From Magnetococcus sp. PR-3 (GTDB lineage: Bacteria > Pseudomonadota > Magnetococcia > Magnetococcales > Magnetococcaceae): a DNA stretch of 61,309 nucleotides. This document shows positions 42,435 to 51,744 of the stretch, in pieces. The DNA lies in NCBI RefSeq assembly GCF_036689865.1, contig NZ_JBAHUQ010000023.1:11051-72359 (forward strand). The letters are read 5' to 3'. Within the stretch, counting starts at the first letter, position 1. Every line of letters starts with the position of its first letter. The notes beneath the pieces are model-generated. The model was not told the origin of the DNA and searched no databases. It saw only the letters and a list, made by a program, of their open reading frames with translations. The position numbers and the translations under genes are program-made.

Positions 42435-44317
42435 TGCGCCGTTCGGCAAAGAGTGATGCTTCCACACCTTCATCCATGCCGGGCCGGTTCCGCTCGATCC
42501 AAGGACGCTTCATACGGGTTGTGGCCTCTTTGGTTTTTCTGCTCTCAATCCCGCTTTTTCTCATTGTGGAGTTAAGCAGCTACTATAATGCGGTTGATGG
42601 CTTGCAAAAACGGTTGGATGTGGTGGCCTCCCTGCAAAGTCGGGCGCTATCCAATATGTTGTGGAATTTGGAAATTGGACCGGCTCAGCTGGTGCTCTCC
42701 GCTATTGTGCAGGATGCCGATATCTTGAGTGTGGCCCTGCATGATCACAATGGGCAATCCTTGGCCTATGTGGGGGATAAACAGGTTGGTCATCCGGCGC
42801 AGTGGGTTAAACGGGAACGCATCTATTTTGAGCATGACAGCCGCAAAGAGTACATTGGTCAACTGACCCTTTATGGCAGTGATCAACGTTTGTTGGATGA
42901 GGCGTTGAATCATCTGCTACGCAACGCTGCGATCTCCCTGATGTTGGTGGTTATTATTACCTTGATCGTGCAGTGGGCCTACCGGCGTACTGTGGGTAAG
43001 CCCTTGTTAGAGTTGCGGATGGCGATTGAGAGTATGGCGAGGGGCAACCGCAATACCCAGGTGGTTGGGCAGGATAACGATGAGTTTGGTCAGCTGATTA
43101 CAGCGTTCCAGGTTATGCAGGAACAGGTGATTAGCCGGGAGCAAGCGTTGAGTGATTCTCAGCAGGCACTGGAGGCTGCGCTGCAACAGGCTGGTCAGGC
43201 CTCACGCGCCAAGAGTACTTTTGTGACCAACATGAGCCATGAGATGCGTACCCCGCTGAACGCCATGATTGGTATGGCGGATATCTTGTCCGATACCAAG
43301 CTCTCTCAAACACAAAAAGATTATCTTCAGGTTCTCTCCCGCAACGGCGATAGTTTGCTGCGGTTGATCAACGATGTATTGGATCTGGCCACCATTGAGT
43401 CGGGTCGGCTCTCTTTAAAGCGTGAACGGATTGCCCTTCGCCATTTGGTGGAGGAGGTGGTTCAATCACAAATTATGCGTGCCGAACAGCGTCATAACAG
43501 TCTGACCTACCAGGTTGCTGAAACGGTGCCAGAGTGGGTCTGGGGGGATGGCGCCAAGATCTATCAGATCCTGCTGAACTTGGTGGGCAACGCCATTAAA
43601 TTTACCCACCATGGCACCATATTTGTGGAGATGAGGTGTGAAAAAGAGGGGTTTTTAACCCTGCAGGTGACCGATAGTGGTATTGGCATTGATCCCGCGC
43701 ACCATACGCGCATTTTTCAACCCTTTTCCCAGGCGGATGAAAGCACCACCCGTAACCACGGTGGCACCGGTTTGGGGCTAGGTATCAGTAGCCATCTGGT
43801 GGCGCTGATGCAGGGGGAGTTACAGTTGGATAGCCAGCCTGGGTCTGGCAGCCGTTTTTGGTGCCATCTCTATCTCCCTCAGGCATCGGCTCCTGAAGAG
43901 GTGGCGGAGCTGTCCCAAACCCAGGGGGGGCGTCAGCAGGGTTTGCATATTCTGTTGGTGGAGGATGCTGAGGATAATCAGCTTCTGATCAAAACCTATT
44001 TAAAGAACAGTGCCCACACCTTAACCGTGGCCTATAACGGGGCCGAGGCGGTGGAAAAATATTGTGCGGGTAAGCGCTTTGATCTGATTTTAATGGATAT
44101 GCAAATGCCGGTGATGGATGGTTATGAGGCCACCCGCCAGATCCGCTCCTGGGAAGAGCGCAACATGCGTAACTCTATTCCCATTTTGGCCTTAACAGCC
44201 CATGCCATGGAAGAAGAGCGGCAGCGTTGTCTGGAGGCGGGTTGTGACAAACACTTAAGCAAGCCCATTAAAAAGAAGCGCCTGCTGGATGTGCTGCAAC
44301 GTTATGTCCCGGTATGA
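42431..44317 (+). CDS. Hybrid sensor histidine kinase (HAMP-HisKA-HATPase-REC)
   Basis: 628 aa from the ATG at 42431, which overlaps the preceding stop codon. TM1 is at about 29-47, a periplasmic sensor region at about 48-164, and TM2 at about 165-184. Next come a HAMP domain and coiled coil (about 185-255), HisKA with His270 in SHEMRTPLN, and HATPase_c with NLVGNAIKFT, DSGIGI and GGTGLGLG motifs. A C-terminal receiver domain (about 505-625) has Asp556 in ILMDMQMPVMDG. All key catalytic residues are present, so it should autophosphorylate and pass phosphate to its own receiver. No HPt or output regulator is adjacent. The HPt of the 47.7-50.7 kb protein is a possible partner. The co-translated binding protein suggests it senses a periplasmic solute. 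Confidence 0.93.
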   Translation: MMRRSAKSDASTPSSMPGRFRSIQGRFIRVVASLVFLLSIPLFLIVELSSYYNAVDGLQKRLDVVASLQSRALSNMLWNLEIGPAQLVLSAIVQDADILSVALHDHNGQSLAYVGDKQVGHPAQWVKRERIYFEHDSRKEYIGQLTLYGSDQRLLDEALNHLLRNAAISLMLVVIITLIVQWAYRRTVGKPLLELRMAIESMARGNRNTQVVGQDNDEFGQLITAFQVMQEQVISREQALSDSQQALEAALQQAGQASRAKSTFVTNMSHEMRTPLNAMIGMADILSDTKLSQTQKDYLQVLSRNGDSLLRLINDVLDLATIESGRLSLKRERIALRHLVEEVVQSQIMRAEQRHNSLTYQVAETVPEWVWGDGAKIYQILLNLVGNAIKFTHHGTIFVEMRCEKEGFLTLQVTDSGIGIDPAHHTRIFQPFSQADESTTRNHGGTGLGLGISSHLVALMQGELQLDSQPGSGSRFWCHLYLPQASAPEEVAELSQTQGGRQQGLHILLVEDAEDNQLLIKTYLKNSAHTLTVAYNGAEAVEKYCAGKRFDLILMDMQMPVMDGYEATRQIRSWEERNMRNSIPILALTAHAMEEERQRCLEAGCDKHLSKPIKKKRLLDVLQRYVPV

Positions 44318-44352
44318 GTTGGCAACTCAGGGGCAGCTCCTCTAAGCCCCTC

Positions 44353-44653
44353 TTTATCCCCCTGGTTGATGGCTGACCCTCTGCATAGAGCTGTACATCG
44401 CGGTTGGTGGCTTACCCTTTAAATGCCCCTTTATCCCCCTGGTTGATGTCTGACCCTCTGCATAGAGCTGTACATCGCGGTTGGTGGCTTACCCTTTAAA
44501 TGCCCCTTTATCCCCCAGGTTGATGGCTGACCCTCTGCATAGAGCTGTACATCGCGGTTGGTGGCTTACCCTTTAAATGCCCCTTTATCCCCCTGGTTGA
44601 TGGTTGACCCTCTGCATAGCGCGGTGCCATCGTGGTTGGTGGCTTTCATTGAA
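44353..44653. repeat. Four tandem copies of a 77-bp repeat
   Basis: Units start at 44353, 44430, 44507 and 44584, each opening with TTTATCCCCC. The first three are nearly identical over 77 bp (TGGTTGATG, GACCCTCTGCATAGAGC, TGTACATCGCGGTTGGTGG, TTACCCTTTAAATGCCCC). The fourth diverges after GCATAG and decays by about 44653. There are no spacers, so it is not a CRISPR array. It lies just after the hybrid kinase gene. Confidence 0.92.
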
Positions 44654-45323
44654 AGGGGGAACGCTTAAGGGGGGGAGGCGCTGGTGTGTGGTGTCTCCAA
44701 CCGTGATGGTGCCTGTTCACGCCCCCAAGGCTTTTGGTTATACCGTGTGGTGTGGTCACTTCTCTGGTCTATGGGCTTTAGATCCGTTGTCTGATCGCCC
44801 CTATTAGGGCAGGTGGCTATGGTTGCCCTCACCAGTTTGATCTCTTGAGGCATGTTGAGGATTGAGGGGCGTTCTCATGGTGCTTTGTGCGTATGGTCAT
44901 AACGGTTGGCTGCCGGGGGTATTTTTTGGCCGTTGGTTTGCCTACCTGGCCTGGCCGTCGTTGGCGCAGGTCTGTAAATAAAAAAAGAGCTCTGTAGTTG
45001 GGCCGGTAGGTGCCCGCAAGAGGGACTTTATCCCGGTTGAAAAGGGGAGGCGCATATAGGGGACACGGTTGGTCTCCTTATTGGGCTTGAGCATGGTGCA
45101 TCGTTGGGTTGAATAGAGCGATAAGGGGGATTTTTTTGCTTGATGGATAATGACTTGTCTCTGTTGCAGGTTTGTAGAAAAACCGTTACACCGGTGTCCC
45201 TGGTTTTTCAGTAGAGGGGGGTATAGTGTGCCTTTTAATGAAGGGTGTTGATGGATAGGCCAATGGGTTTATTGGCGCTATCCTGTACGGAAACTGAACT
45301 TTGAATTTTGGAGCACACCGAGC
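44654..45323. other. Non-coding stretch upstream of the acyl-CoA ligase gene
   Basis: About 670 bp with no coding region I can support. Short open frames here begin inside the repeat, lack ribosome-binding sites and have no recognisable protein features. The promoter for the acyl-CoA ligase gene presumably lies towards the right end. I found no tRNA or clear small RNA. Confidence 0.4.
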
Positions 45324-47444
45324 ATGCATGATAACCTGGACGCCATTTTTAATCCCCACTCCATCGCGGTTGTTGGTGCCAGTAACCGTCCTGGCAGTGT
45401 AGGTCACGCCATTTTTTCCAACCTGCTGGGTACCTTTCAGGGGGTGATCTACCCGGTTAATCCACGGAATAGGGCGGTTATGGGGGTTCGGGCCTATGCT
45501 TCGATCTCTGCTTTGCCTGAGACGGTGGATCTGGTGGTGGTGGTGGTGCCTACGGCTCAAGTGGCCGATGTTATTGAGGATGCGGGTTCACATGGCATCC
45601 GCGGGGCCATTGTGATTACCGCAGGCTTTAAAGAGGTTGGGGGGGAAGGGCTGGAACATGAGCAGCGGCTTAAAGATGCCGTGGCCAAACATGGTATGGC
45701 CCTGATTGGTCCCAACTGTTTGGGGGTCATCAACGCCCATAAAACGGTGCGAATGAATGCCAGCTTTGCCACCAAGAGCCCCGGAGCAGGGAATATTGCC
45801 TTTATCTCCCAGTCTGGTGCGCTCTGTACGGCGGTGCTGGACTACGCCATGGGCCGTAATATTGGTTTTTCCAAGTTTATTAGCTTTGGTAATAAAGCGG
45901 ATGTGACCGAGTGCGACCTGCTTGAGTATTTAAAAGATGATCCGGATACGGATGCCATCTTGATGTACCTGGAAGATATCAGCGATGGCCGCCGCTTTAT
46001 TGAAACCGCCCGTCGGGTGGCGTGGGAGAGTAAAAAACCCATGCTGGCCATTAAATCTGGCACCTCTACCGAGGGTAAAAAGGCCGCCAGCTCCCATACA
46101 GGTGCGCTGGCAGGCTCTGAAGCCGCTTATGATGCCATCTTCTTGCAGGGGGGTATTCAGCGTGTTGAGACCATCAGTGAGCTGTTTGAGTATGCCCAGG
46201 GCTTTGGTCAGCAGCCTCTGCCGAAGGGTAACCGCATTGCCATTGTGACCAATGCGGGGGGGCCGGGTATTATGGCGACCGATGCGCTGGAGCGTCATGG
46301 TTTGCAGTTGGCGGTGCTGTCAGAGACCACCAAAACACGTCTAAAAGCCAAACTGCCCCCAACCGCCAACATTAACAACCCTGTAGATGTCATTGGTGAC
46401 GCCCACCATGATCGTTATGAGGCCGCACTGGATCTGGTGCTTGCTGATGAAGGGGTTGATGGTGTGGTGGTGATCTTAACCCCGCAGGCCATGACCGATG
46501 TGCTGGAGACTGCCCAAATTGTACCCCGTGCCAGCAGCCGGGGTAAGCCGGTCATGTGTGCCTTTATGGGGGTGATGGATGTGCAGGAGGGGGTTGAGTA
46601 TCTGCGCAGTCACGGTTTTCCCAACTATGAGTTCCCCGAAGCCGCTGTACGGGCATTGGCAGCCATGGCGCGCTTTAGTGAGCGCTTGCACTACAAACGG
46701 CGGCATGCCGCCCCCCAGTTTGATGTTGACCTGGATAAGGTTCAGCGGTTGATGGATCAGTTCTTGGGGGATGCGGATAGTAAATTGCTGCACCAGCATG
46801 AAGCAGGGCGTTTGCTGGAGGCCTATGGTCTGCCGGTCTTAAAAAATGGTTTGGCCACCTCGCTGGATGATCTGGAGCGGGTGTTGGATGAGGTGGGCCT
46901 GCCGGTGGCGATGAAGATCAGCTCTCCAGATATTATTCATAAAACCGATGCCGGTGGGGTGATGATTAAGCTCAAAACCCGTGAAGAGGCCCGTGAGGCG
47001 TTTGAAACCATTGTGGCCAACGCCAAGGCTTACGATGCCGGTGCAGAGATTACCGGCGTTTATGTGGAGCAGATGGCCAAAAAAGGGGTTGAGGTAATCT
47101 TGGGATCTTCCCGAGATCCCAAGTTTGGACCGTTGGTCATGTTTGGTCTGGGTGGGGTGATGGTTGAGGTGTTTAAGGATATCACCTTCCGTCTGGCCCC
47201 TATGTGGGAGATTAGTGCCGAACGTATGGTGCAGGAGGTTAAAGCCCACAAAATTCTGCAAGGGGTGCGGGGTAACCCGCCGGCAGATGTTGAGGCCATT
47301 CGTGAAGCGATCTTACGTCTGTCGCAAATGTTAACGGAAAACCCAGAGATCCAGGAATTGGACATTAACCCCATGATTGTTCATGCCCAGGGTAAAGGCG
47401 CTGCGGTGGCAGACTGTCGTATGGTGATTCAGCGGCGTAAGTAA
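45324..47444 (+). CDS. Fused ADP-forming acetate/acyl-CoA ligase (alpha-beta)
   Basis: 706 aa. The ATG at 45324 has GGAG 10 nt upstream. The N-terminal half is the alpha part: a CoA-binding Rossmann domain (SIAVVGASNRPGSVG, 13-27) and succinyl-CoA-ligase-like domains (AFISQSGALC about 159-168; phospho-His258 in SSHTGALAGSEAAYD). The C-terminal part (about 480-706) is the ATP-grasp beta part (GLPVAMKISSPDIIHKTDAGG, LDINPMIV). NDP-forming enzymes of this type interconvert acetyl- or acyl-CoA plus ADP and Pi with the acid plus ATP and CoA, in the cytoplasm. No GNAT acetyltransferase domain follows, so it is not a Pat-type protein acetyltransferase. Acyl specificity cannot be read from sequence. 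Monocistronic, with a strong terminator. Confidence 0.92.
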   Translation: MHDNLDAIFNPHSIAVVGASNRPGSVGHAIFSNLLGTFQGVIYPVNPRNRAVMGVRAYASISALPETVDLVVVVVPTAQVADVIEDAGSHGIRGAIVITAGFKEVGGEGLEHEQRLKDAVAKHGMALIGPNCLGVINAHKTVRMNASFATKSPGAGNIAFISQSGALCTAVLDYAMGRNIGFSKFISFGNKADVTECDLLEYLKDDPDTDAILMYLEDISDGRRFIETARRVAWESKKPMLAIKSGTSTEGKKAASSHTGALAGSEAAYDAIFLQGGIQRVETISELFEYAQGFGQQPLPKGNRIAIVTNAGGPGIMATDALERHGLQLAVLSETTKTRLKAKLPPTANINNPVDVIGDAHHDRYEAALDLVLADEGVDGVVVILTPQAMTDVLETAQIVPRASSRGKPVMCAFMGVMDVQEGVEYLRSHGFPNYEFPEAAVRALAAMARFSERLHYKRRHAAPQFDVDLDKVQRLMDQFLGDADSKLLHQHEAGRLLEAYGLPVLKNGLATSLDDLERVLDEVGLPVAMKISSPDIIHKTDAGGVMIKLKTREEAREAFETIVANAKAYDAGAEITGVYVEQMAKKGVEVILGSSRDPKFGPLVMFGLGGVMVEVFKDITFRLAPMWEISAERMVQEVKAHKILQGVRGNPPADVEAIREAILRLSQMLTENPEIQELDINPMIVHAQGKGAAVADCRMVIQRRK

Positions 47445-47464
47445 CCACGACAAAATGTGACAGG

Positions 47465-47500
47465 AAAAAACCCACCAACTAAAAGTTGGTGGGTTTTTTT
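47465..47500 (+). terminator. Intrinsic terminator after acyl-CoA ligase
   Basis: CCCACCAACT / AGTTGGTGGG is a perfect stem around a short A-rich loop, with a 5' A-run and seven T downstream. It lies about 20 nt after the stop codon. Confidence 0.95.
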
Positions 47501-47662
47501 GCTTCTAACTAATTCTAACGTCCCGTAATGCTGCTGGTAACGGGGGGGGAATTGGGGTAACGTGATTTGACGGATGTTATGTTCCGTTATTTTTTGTAAG
47601 GTTTGCCGGGTCTGGATCGGTAATGAATTATCATACTGTGGCGCTGCATCTATGGTAGGGCC

Positions 47663-50600
47663 ATGTTTCTCTGTGACGGTGGCTTAGTCTCCTATATGAT
47701 ACTCTCCTGGAAATGGATGCTGGGTGCGATGCTGGCGCTGACTCTGCTGGTCGGTCTGCTGCTGGGCAGCCACTATTACTATCTGGAGCGCAGCAACCGC
47801 GAGGCGCTTAGCCAGCGGGCGGGCTCTACGGTGCAGTTGCTTTCTGTTTCCGCACATCATGCTGTTTTGTCTGAAGATATTAATACTCTGCGGGATCTTG
47901 CGCGTCAGGTTCTTAAGCAGCCAGATGTGATCTATTTTACCATTCAGGATGCCGATGGCCACTTTTTGCTCTTTCAAGGTAGAGATGGGGTCAGTAAGGA
48001 AAACTATAAAAAACGATCAGATCTGGCGCACTCGGTTTCTATTATAAAAGAGAGCGGTTATATTTTTGCTATTGTCGAGCTGGGTCTGTCACGGGCACAG
48101 ATGCAGCAGGTCATTGGGCAAGCGATGCGTTGGAGCTGGAGCGCCGGTGGTGTGTTATGGCTGCTTGGCTGTTTGGCCATTTTTTTTGGGGGTTGGCGCC
48201 TGGGCCGTGGTGAGCTGCGCTATCATGATCTGTTTGCCAACCATACCGCCATTAAGCTGTTGGTTGACCCTGAAAATGATTACCGGATTATCGATGCCAA
48301 CTGTGCCGCAGAGCAGTTCTACGGGTACAGCAAAGAGCAGCTGTGCGACCTGAAAGTTAGCCAGATTAATGTGCTCTCTGAACCTGAAATTATGCATGAA
48401 ATGGCCAGTGCCAGCCGTGAAGGGCGTGACTATTTTTTCTTCCGTCACCAGCTGGCCAGTGGCGAAGAGCGGGAGGTGGAGGTTCACTCTGGCCCGGTGT
48501 CGTTGGATGGCCACACCATTCTTTATCAAATTGTTCATGACATTACCGATCGCCGCCGTTCGGAGCAGGCCCTGGAACGGGGACGTACCGAGCTGGAGCA
48601 GGCCAACCGTCGCCTGCATACGGTGTTGGATGGTTTGGAGGCCACTGTTTTTGTGGCCGATAGCCGTACCCAGCGTGTGCTCTATATCAATCGGACCATG
48701 TGGGAGCTTGTTGGGGATGTGGTGGGGCGTAAAATTGCCCACCTTTTTGATCCTCAAGCAGATGAGAAGCATAAAGTCTTGTGGGAGAGTGCGCACCTGT
48801 GGCCCAAGGTGGGGGCGCGGATTGCCCGTGAGTATCTGCACCCGTTGAATAATAAATGGTACCTCTCCCACATTCATGGGGTGGAGTGGAGTGATGGCCG
48901 CCCGGTACGCCTGGAGGTCGCCACCAATATCAGTCGCTTTAAGGAGTCGGAGCGGGCAACCCACCAGGCCATGGAGCTGGCGGATGACTCTACCCGGGCC
49001 AAGGGGGTGCTGCTGGATGCCGTGAGTCACGCTTTTACACCACCCTTGCAGAAGGTGACACAGGTCTTAACCTATCTAAAAAGCGAGGAGAGCAGTGCAG
49101 GCGAAGGGCGCTGGGTGAGTGAGCTGGAACGGGTTGTTGAGCAGCTAAATACCCGCATTCAGGATCTTCAGGTGTTGGGGCAGTTGGATGCACAAAGCCG
49201 TACCAGTATGGAACGCACCCCGTTTCGTTTTCGTTCCTTGCTTGATCGCTTGCGCAATCAGTACCCCTTGGGGGTCACTGTTGGTGGGGGGTTCCGTATT
49301 CAGTTGGAGTTGGATGATGCGGCGGCTGATCAACGTTTTTTAGGGGATCCTGGGCGGCATCATCAACTCTTTTCAGCCATGCTGCGCAGTTATGGTTTGG
49401 GTGCGCGGTGTGAAGGGGTCGTGATCCGGCTGGATGTGATCGCCACCGAGGGGGAGGATTCTAACCTCATTTTAGAGTGTTTCCCCAAACAGGTGGGGGG
49501 GGCGATGCGGACACAACATCGTTATCGTCCCTTTAGCCCTCTGCAGTCTTCACAGGGGGATGGTGAGCTGGCGCTGATTTTAATGGCGCGCTTGGCCCAG
49601 TGGATGGGGATTATGCTGGAGATCTCAACGGTGGGTGCCGCACAACCTGCGTTACGTCTGCATATGAAACTGCCGGTCTCTATGGGTGATCATGGGGCCA
49701 CCAAGCGTCCCACTCTCTACCAGAGGCCTGCCTGGGATCCGCCTGCTCAGGATGATGCCGAGCCGCGGCCTTCCCGTGTACCTGAGATCAAGGATATACG
49801 GGGCTCCAAGGGGTATGATGCCCCAACGGTGCAGATCGTAGAGGATGGGCAAGCTGAGCCTACACACGGCCCAACCCCACCGCTCCAAGCGGGGCGTTAT
49901 ACCCTGTCAGAAGGGGGGGATATGCACCAGCATAGCCTGAACCTTCTGGTGGTGGAGGATGATCCGGTCAGTCAAATGGTGATCCGCGCGATACTGGAAG
50001 ATCGTGGTCACCAGGTGACCATGACTGAGTCTGGGGAGCAGGGTTTGGCACTGGCCATGGACGGTGGCTGGAATATGCTGTTGGTGGACCGTATTTTGCC
50101 GGGTATGGGGGGCTTGGAGATGATTGAGCAACTACGCCAGGCCGAACAGCAGCAAGGGGCCATGGCTGTACCCATTGTGATGATGTCTGCCGAAGTCACC
50201 CGGGAGACGGTGGATGCCTGCCGTGAGGCTGGTGGTGATGAAATTCTTGTGAAACCCATCGTCTCTGAACGGTTGACGACCATCATGCGTCGTTTGGTGC
50301 CGGAGATGACCCAGGATGATGCTCCTGAAGATCCGGCCCAGGGTGAGACGGAGAGCCCGTCGCTTAATCGAGCTCATCTGGATATCCTGGCGGCAGAGAT
50401 GACCAGAAAAGAGTTCCAGAACCTGTCGGAACGTTTTGAAAAAAATGCCATAAACTATTTGGTGTCGGCGTCGACCGCGTTAGAGCAGAGTGACCGGATA
50501 GGGGTGCACACCGCACTACACACACTGGCTGGCTCCGCCGCCAGTTTTGGGTTGCAGCAGCTCGCTGATACCATCCGTCATGCCAGCCATGAGAGTAAAA

Positions 50601-50722
50601 AGGCTGAGCCTGCCTGGTTAAAACAGGTCATTGGTGAAGGACATGATGAACTTAATGTTGGCATGAGGCATCTGAAAACTTATATGAACCAGGCCTTTCC
50701 AGATACTCAAACGAAGTCCTGA
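47663..50722 (+). CDS. Degenerate hybrid histidine kinase (PAS-PAS-pseudokinase-REC-HPt)
   Basis: 1019 aa. TM1 (about 17-37) and TM2 (about 157-177) flank a periplasmic sensor region. Two PAS-like domains follow (about 186-296, ending VHDITDRRRSEQ, and about 317-427), then a HisKA-like helix with His456 in SHAFTPPL, where the usual S-H-E-x-R-T-P-L is altered (Glu and Arg missing). The HATPase-like part (about 520-672) lacks a recognisable N box and the DxGxG and GxGLG nucleotide motifs, so kinase activity is doubtful. The receiver domain (about 758-878) keeps Asp809 (LLVDRILPGMGG) and the HPt domain (about 903-1012) keeps His953 (ALHTLAGSAASFG). It is probably a phosphorelay intermediate or a sink for phosphate from another kinase. 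The gene ends 92 bp before the cNMP-binding protein. The upstream ATG at 47663 was kept; ATG 47696 is the alternative. Confidence 0.88.
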   Translation: MFLCDGGLVSYMILSWKWMLGAMLALTLLVGLLLGSHYYYLERSNREALSQRAGSTVQLLSVSAHHAVLSEDINTLRDLARQVLKQPDVIYFTIQDADGHFLLFQGRDGVSKENYKKRSDLAHSVSIIKESGYIFAIVELGLSRAQMQQVIGQAMRWSWSAGGVLWLLGCLAIFFGGWRLGRGELRYHDLFANHTAIKLLVDPENDYRIIDANCAAEQFYGYSKEQLCDLKVSQINVLSEPEIMHEMASASREGRDYFFFRHQLASGEEREVEVHSGPVSLDGHTILYQIVHDITDRRRSEQALERGRTELEQANRRLHTVLDGLEATVFVADSRTQRVLYINRTMWELVGDVVGRKIAHLFDPQADEKHKVLWESAHLWPKVGARIAREYLHPLNNKWYLSHIHGVEWSDGRPVRLEVATNISRFKESERATHQAMELADDSTRAKGVLLDAVSHAFTPPLQKVTQVLTYLKSEESSAGEGRWVSELERVVEQLNTRIQDLQVLGQLDAQSRTSMERTPFRFRSLLDRLRNQYPLGVTVGGGFRIQLELDDAAADQRFLGDPGRHHQLFSAMLRSYGLGARCEGVVIRLDVIATEGEDSNLILECFPKQVGGAMRTQHRYRPFSPLQSSQGDGELALILMARLAQWMGIMLEISTVGAAQPALRLHMKLPVSMGDHGATKRPTLYQRPAWDPPAQDDAEPRPSRVPEIKDIRGSKGYDAPTVQIVEDGQAEPTHGPTPPLQAGRYTLSEGGDMHQHSLNLLVVEDDPVSQMVIRAILEDRGHQVTMTESGEQGLALAMDGGWNMLLVDRILPGMGGLEMIEQLRQAEQQQGAMAVPIVMMSAEVTRETVDACREAGGDEILVKPIVSERLTTIMRRLVPEMTQDDAPEDPAQGETESPSLNRAHLDILAAEMTRKEFQNLSERFEKNAINYLVSASTALEQSDRIGVHTALHTLAGSAASFGLQQLADTIRHASHESKKAEPAWLKQVIGEGHDELNVGMRHLKTYMNQAFPDTQTKS

Positions 50723-50814
50723 TATTTTGGTAGAGAGACTGGTAGATTGGTGGTCTCTACTCTATGATCAGCCGGGACGTTACGCATATCTATAGGTCAA
50801 TCGGGGGTTAGTCG

Positions 50815-51336
50815 GTGAATCTGGAACGTGAACTTCTCAGGAAAGTTTCATTTTTTCAAAAGTTTAGAGATGAAGAGTTGGATAGGCTTCTCTCCGAAGA
50901 GAGCTTTTTCTCTTTTTTTCAAAAGGGTGAAATCATTATCCGTGAAGGGGACAGCAACAGTTGCTCCCTGTTTGTGTTGATCCGCGGTGAAGCGGGGGTC
51001 ACCAAGCTGGATGATAAAGAGAATGCCCAAGAGGTTGGTACACTGCCCCAAGGCGCCATTTTTGGTGAAATGTCCTTTATTACCAAAGCAAAGCGCTTTA
51101 CCAGCGTATTGGCTTATGAGGATTGCACCGTCTTGAAGGTGGATCCTCAAGCGTTGGAGGAAATGGATCCTCGCATCCATATTTTGATCCAGCAGGAGTT
51201 AATTAGCCTACTGGTCTTGCGTCTGGATGAATCTAATAAGCGTCAAGCGCGTAAAGATTTGGTTAATCAGGAGTTGGTGACCTCGCTGCGTAGCATGCAT
51301 GAACGGGTGGATGCGCTTAAGGAGAGCGGTGCATGA
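50815..51336 (+). CDS. Cyclic nucleotide-binding domain protein without a DNA-binding domain
   Basis: 173 aa starting at a GTG (50815). Residues about 12-115 form a cNMP-binding beta-barrel: GEIIIREGDSNSCSLFVLIRGEA, then the phosphate-binding cassette IFGEMSFITKAKRFTSVLA with Glu85 and Arg94, the positions that contact the cyclic nucleotide in CRP-like proteins. The C-terminal 55 residues are helical and charged, with no helix-turn-helix, so it should not bind DNA directly. It is presumably a cytoplasmic regulator that works by protein contact. It lies 92 bp behind the PAS-REC-HPt protein in the same direction and may share its transcript. A terminator follows. The actual ligand is unknown. 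Confidence 0.88.
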   Translation: MNLERELLRKVSFFQKFRDEELDRLLSEESFFSFFQKGEIIIREGDSNSCSLFVLIRGEAGVTKLDDKENAQEVGTLPQGAIFGEMSFITKAKRFTSVLAYEDCTVLKVDPQALEEMDPRIHILIQQELISLLVLRLDESNKRQARKDLVNQELVTSLRSMHERVDALKESGA

Positions 51337-51366
51337 GCTGCTGACGATCCGTTGGTTAAGCCATAC

Positions 51367-51395
51367 AAACCCCTTCTGGTCAGAAGGGGTTTTTG
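51367..51395 (+). terminator. Intrinsic terminator after the cNMP-binding gene
   Basis: AACCCCTTCT / AGAAGGGGTT is a perfect 10-bp stem around a GGTC loop. T residues follow (TTTTTGTTTT). Confidence 0.93.
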
Positions 51396-51744
51396 TTTTA
51401 TTGGGGGCAACGCTGGGTAAGCTGTCGCCCCTTCTCTGGCTTGGGTCAGAAAGAGGGGGGTGTGTGCGGGCCAGTACACACCTGGGGTCTGGTGGTTTAA
51501 TGCCCTAGGGGGTGGGCAGGCTTAGGCTAGCCGTACCCCCCGTTGTGGCGAGTCGTACATTGGAGCGTCCCCTGCTTGTTGGTGCTGGTGGCGGGGTATT
51601 CAGGCAGCCTGTGGGGTATTCAGGCTGTTCAAAAGGTTTTGGTATCGTGGGGAACCGTCAGCGAGGTTGGCCCGGGTCAGGCAGGGTCGGTACCCGCGAC
51701 GCTGTGCAGCCATCATGGGACATGTGGGTATAGGTAATCGCGTC
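51396..51744. other. Gap without a supported gene
   Basis: About 350 bp rich in G and T. Small open frames here have no ribosome-binding site and no recognisable features. The promoter of the transporter gene presumably lies near the right end. I see no RNA gene. Confidence 0.35.

Noticed and set aside
44353-44653. Possible CRISPR array
   Set aside because: The 77-bp units abut directly, with no unique spacers, and no cas genes are present.
44604-44807. 67-aa frame in the repeat region
   Set aside because: It begins inside the fourth repeat, lacks a ribosome-binding site, and shows no features.
45324-47444. Protein acetyltransferase Pat
   Set aside because: The C-terminus ends in the ATP-grasp part and has no GNAT domain.
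48155-49030. 291-aa minus-strand frame
   Set aside because: It lies antisense to the PAS domains of the 1019-aa signalling protein and has no motif.
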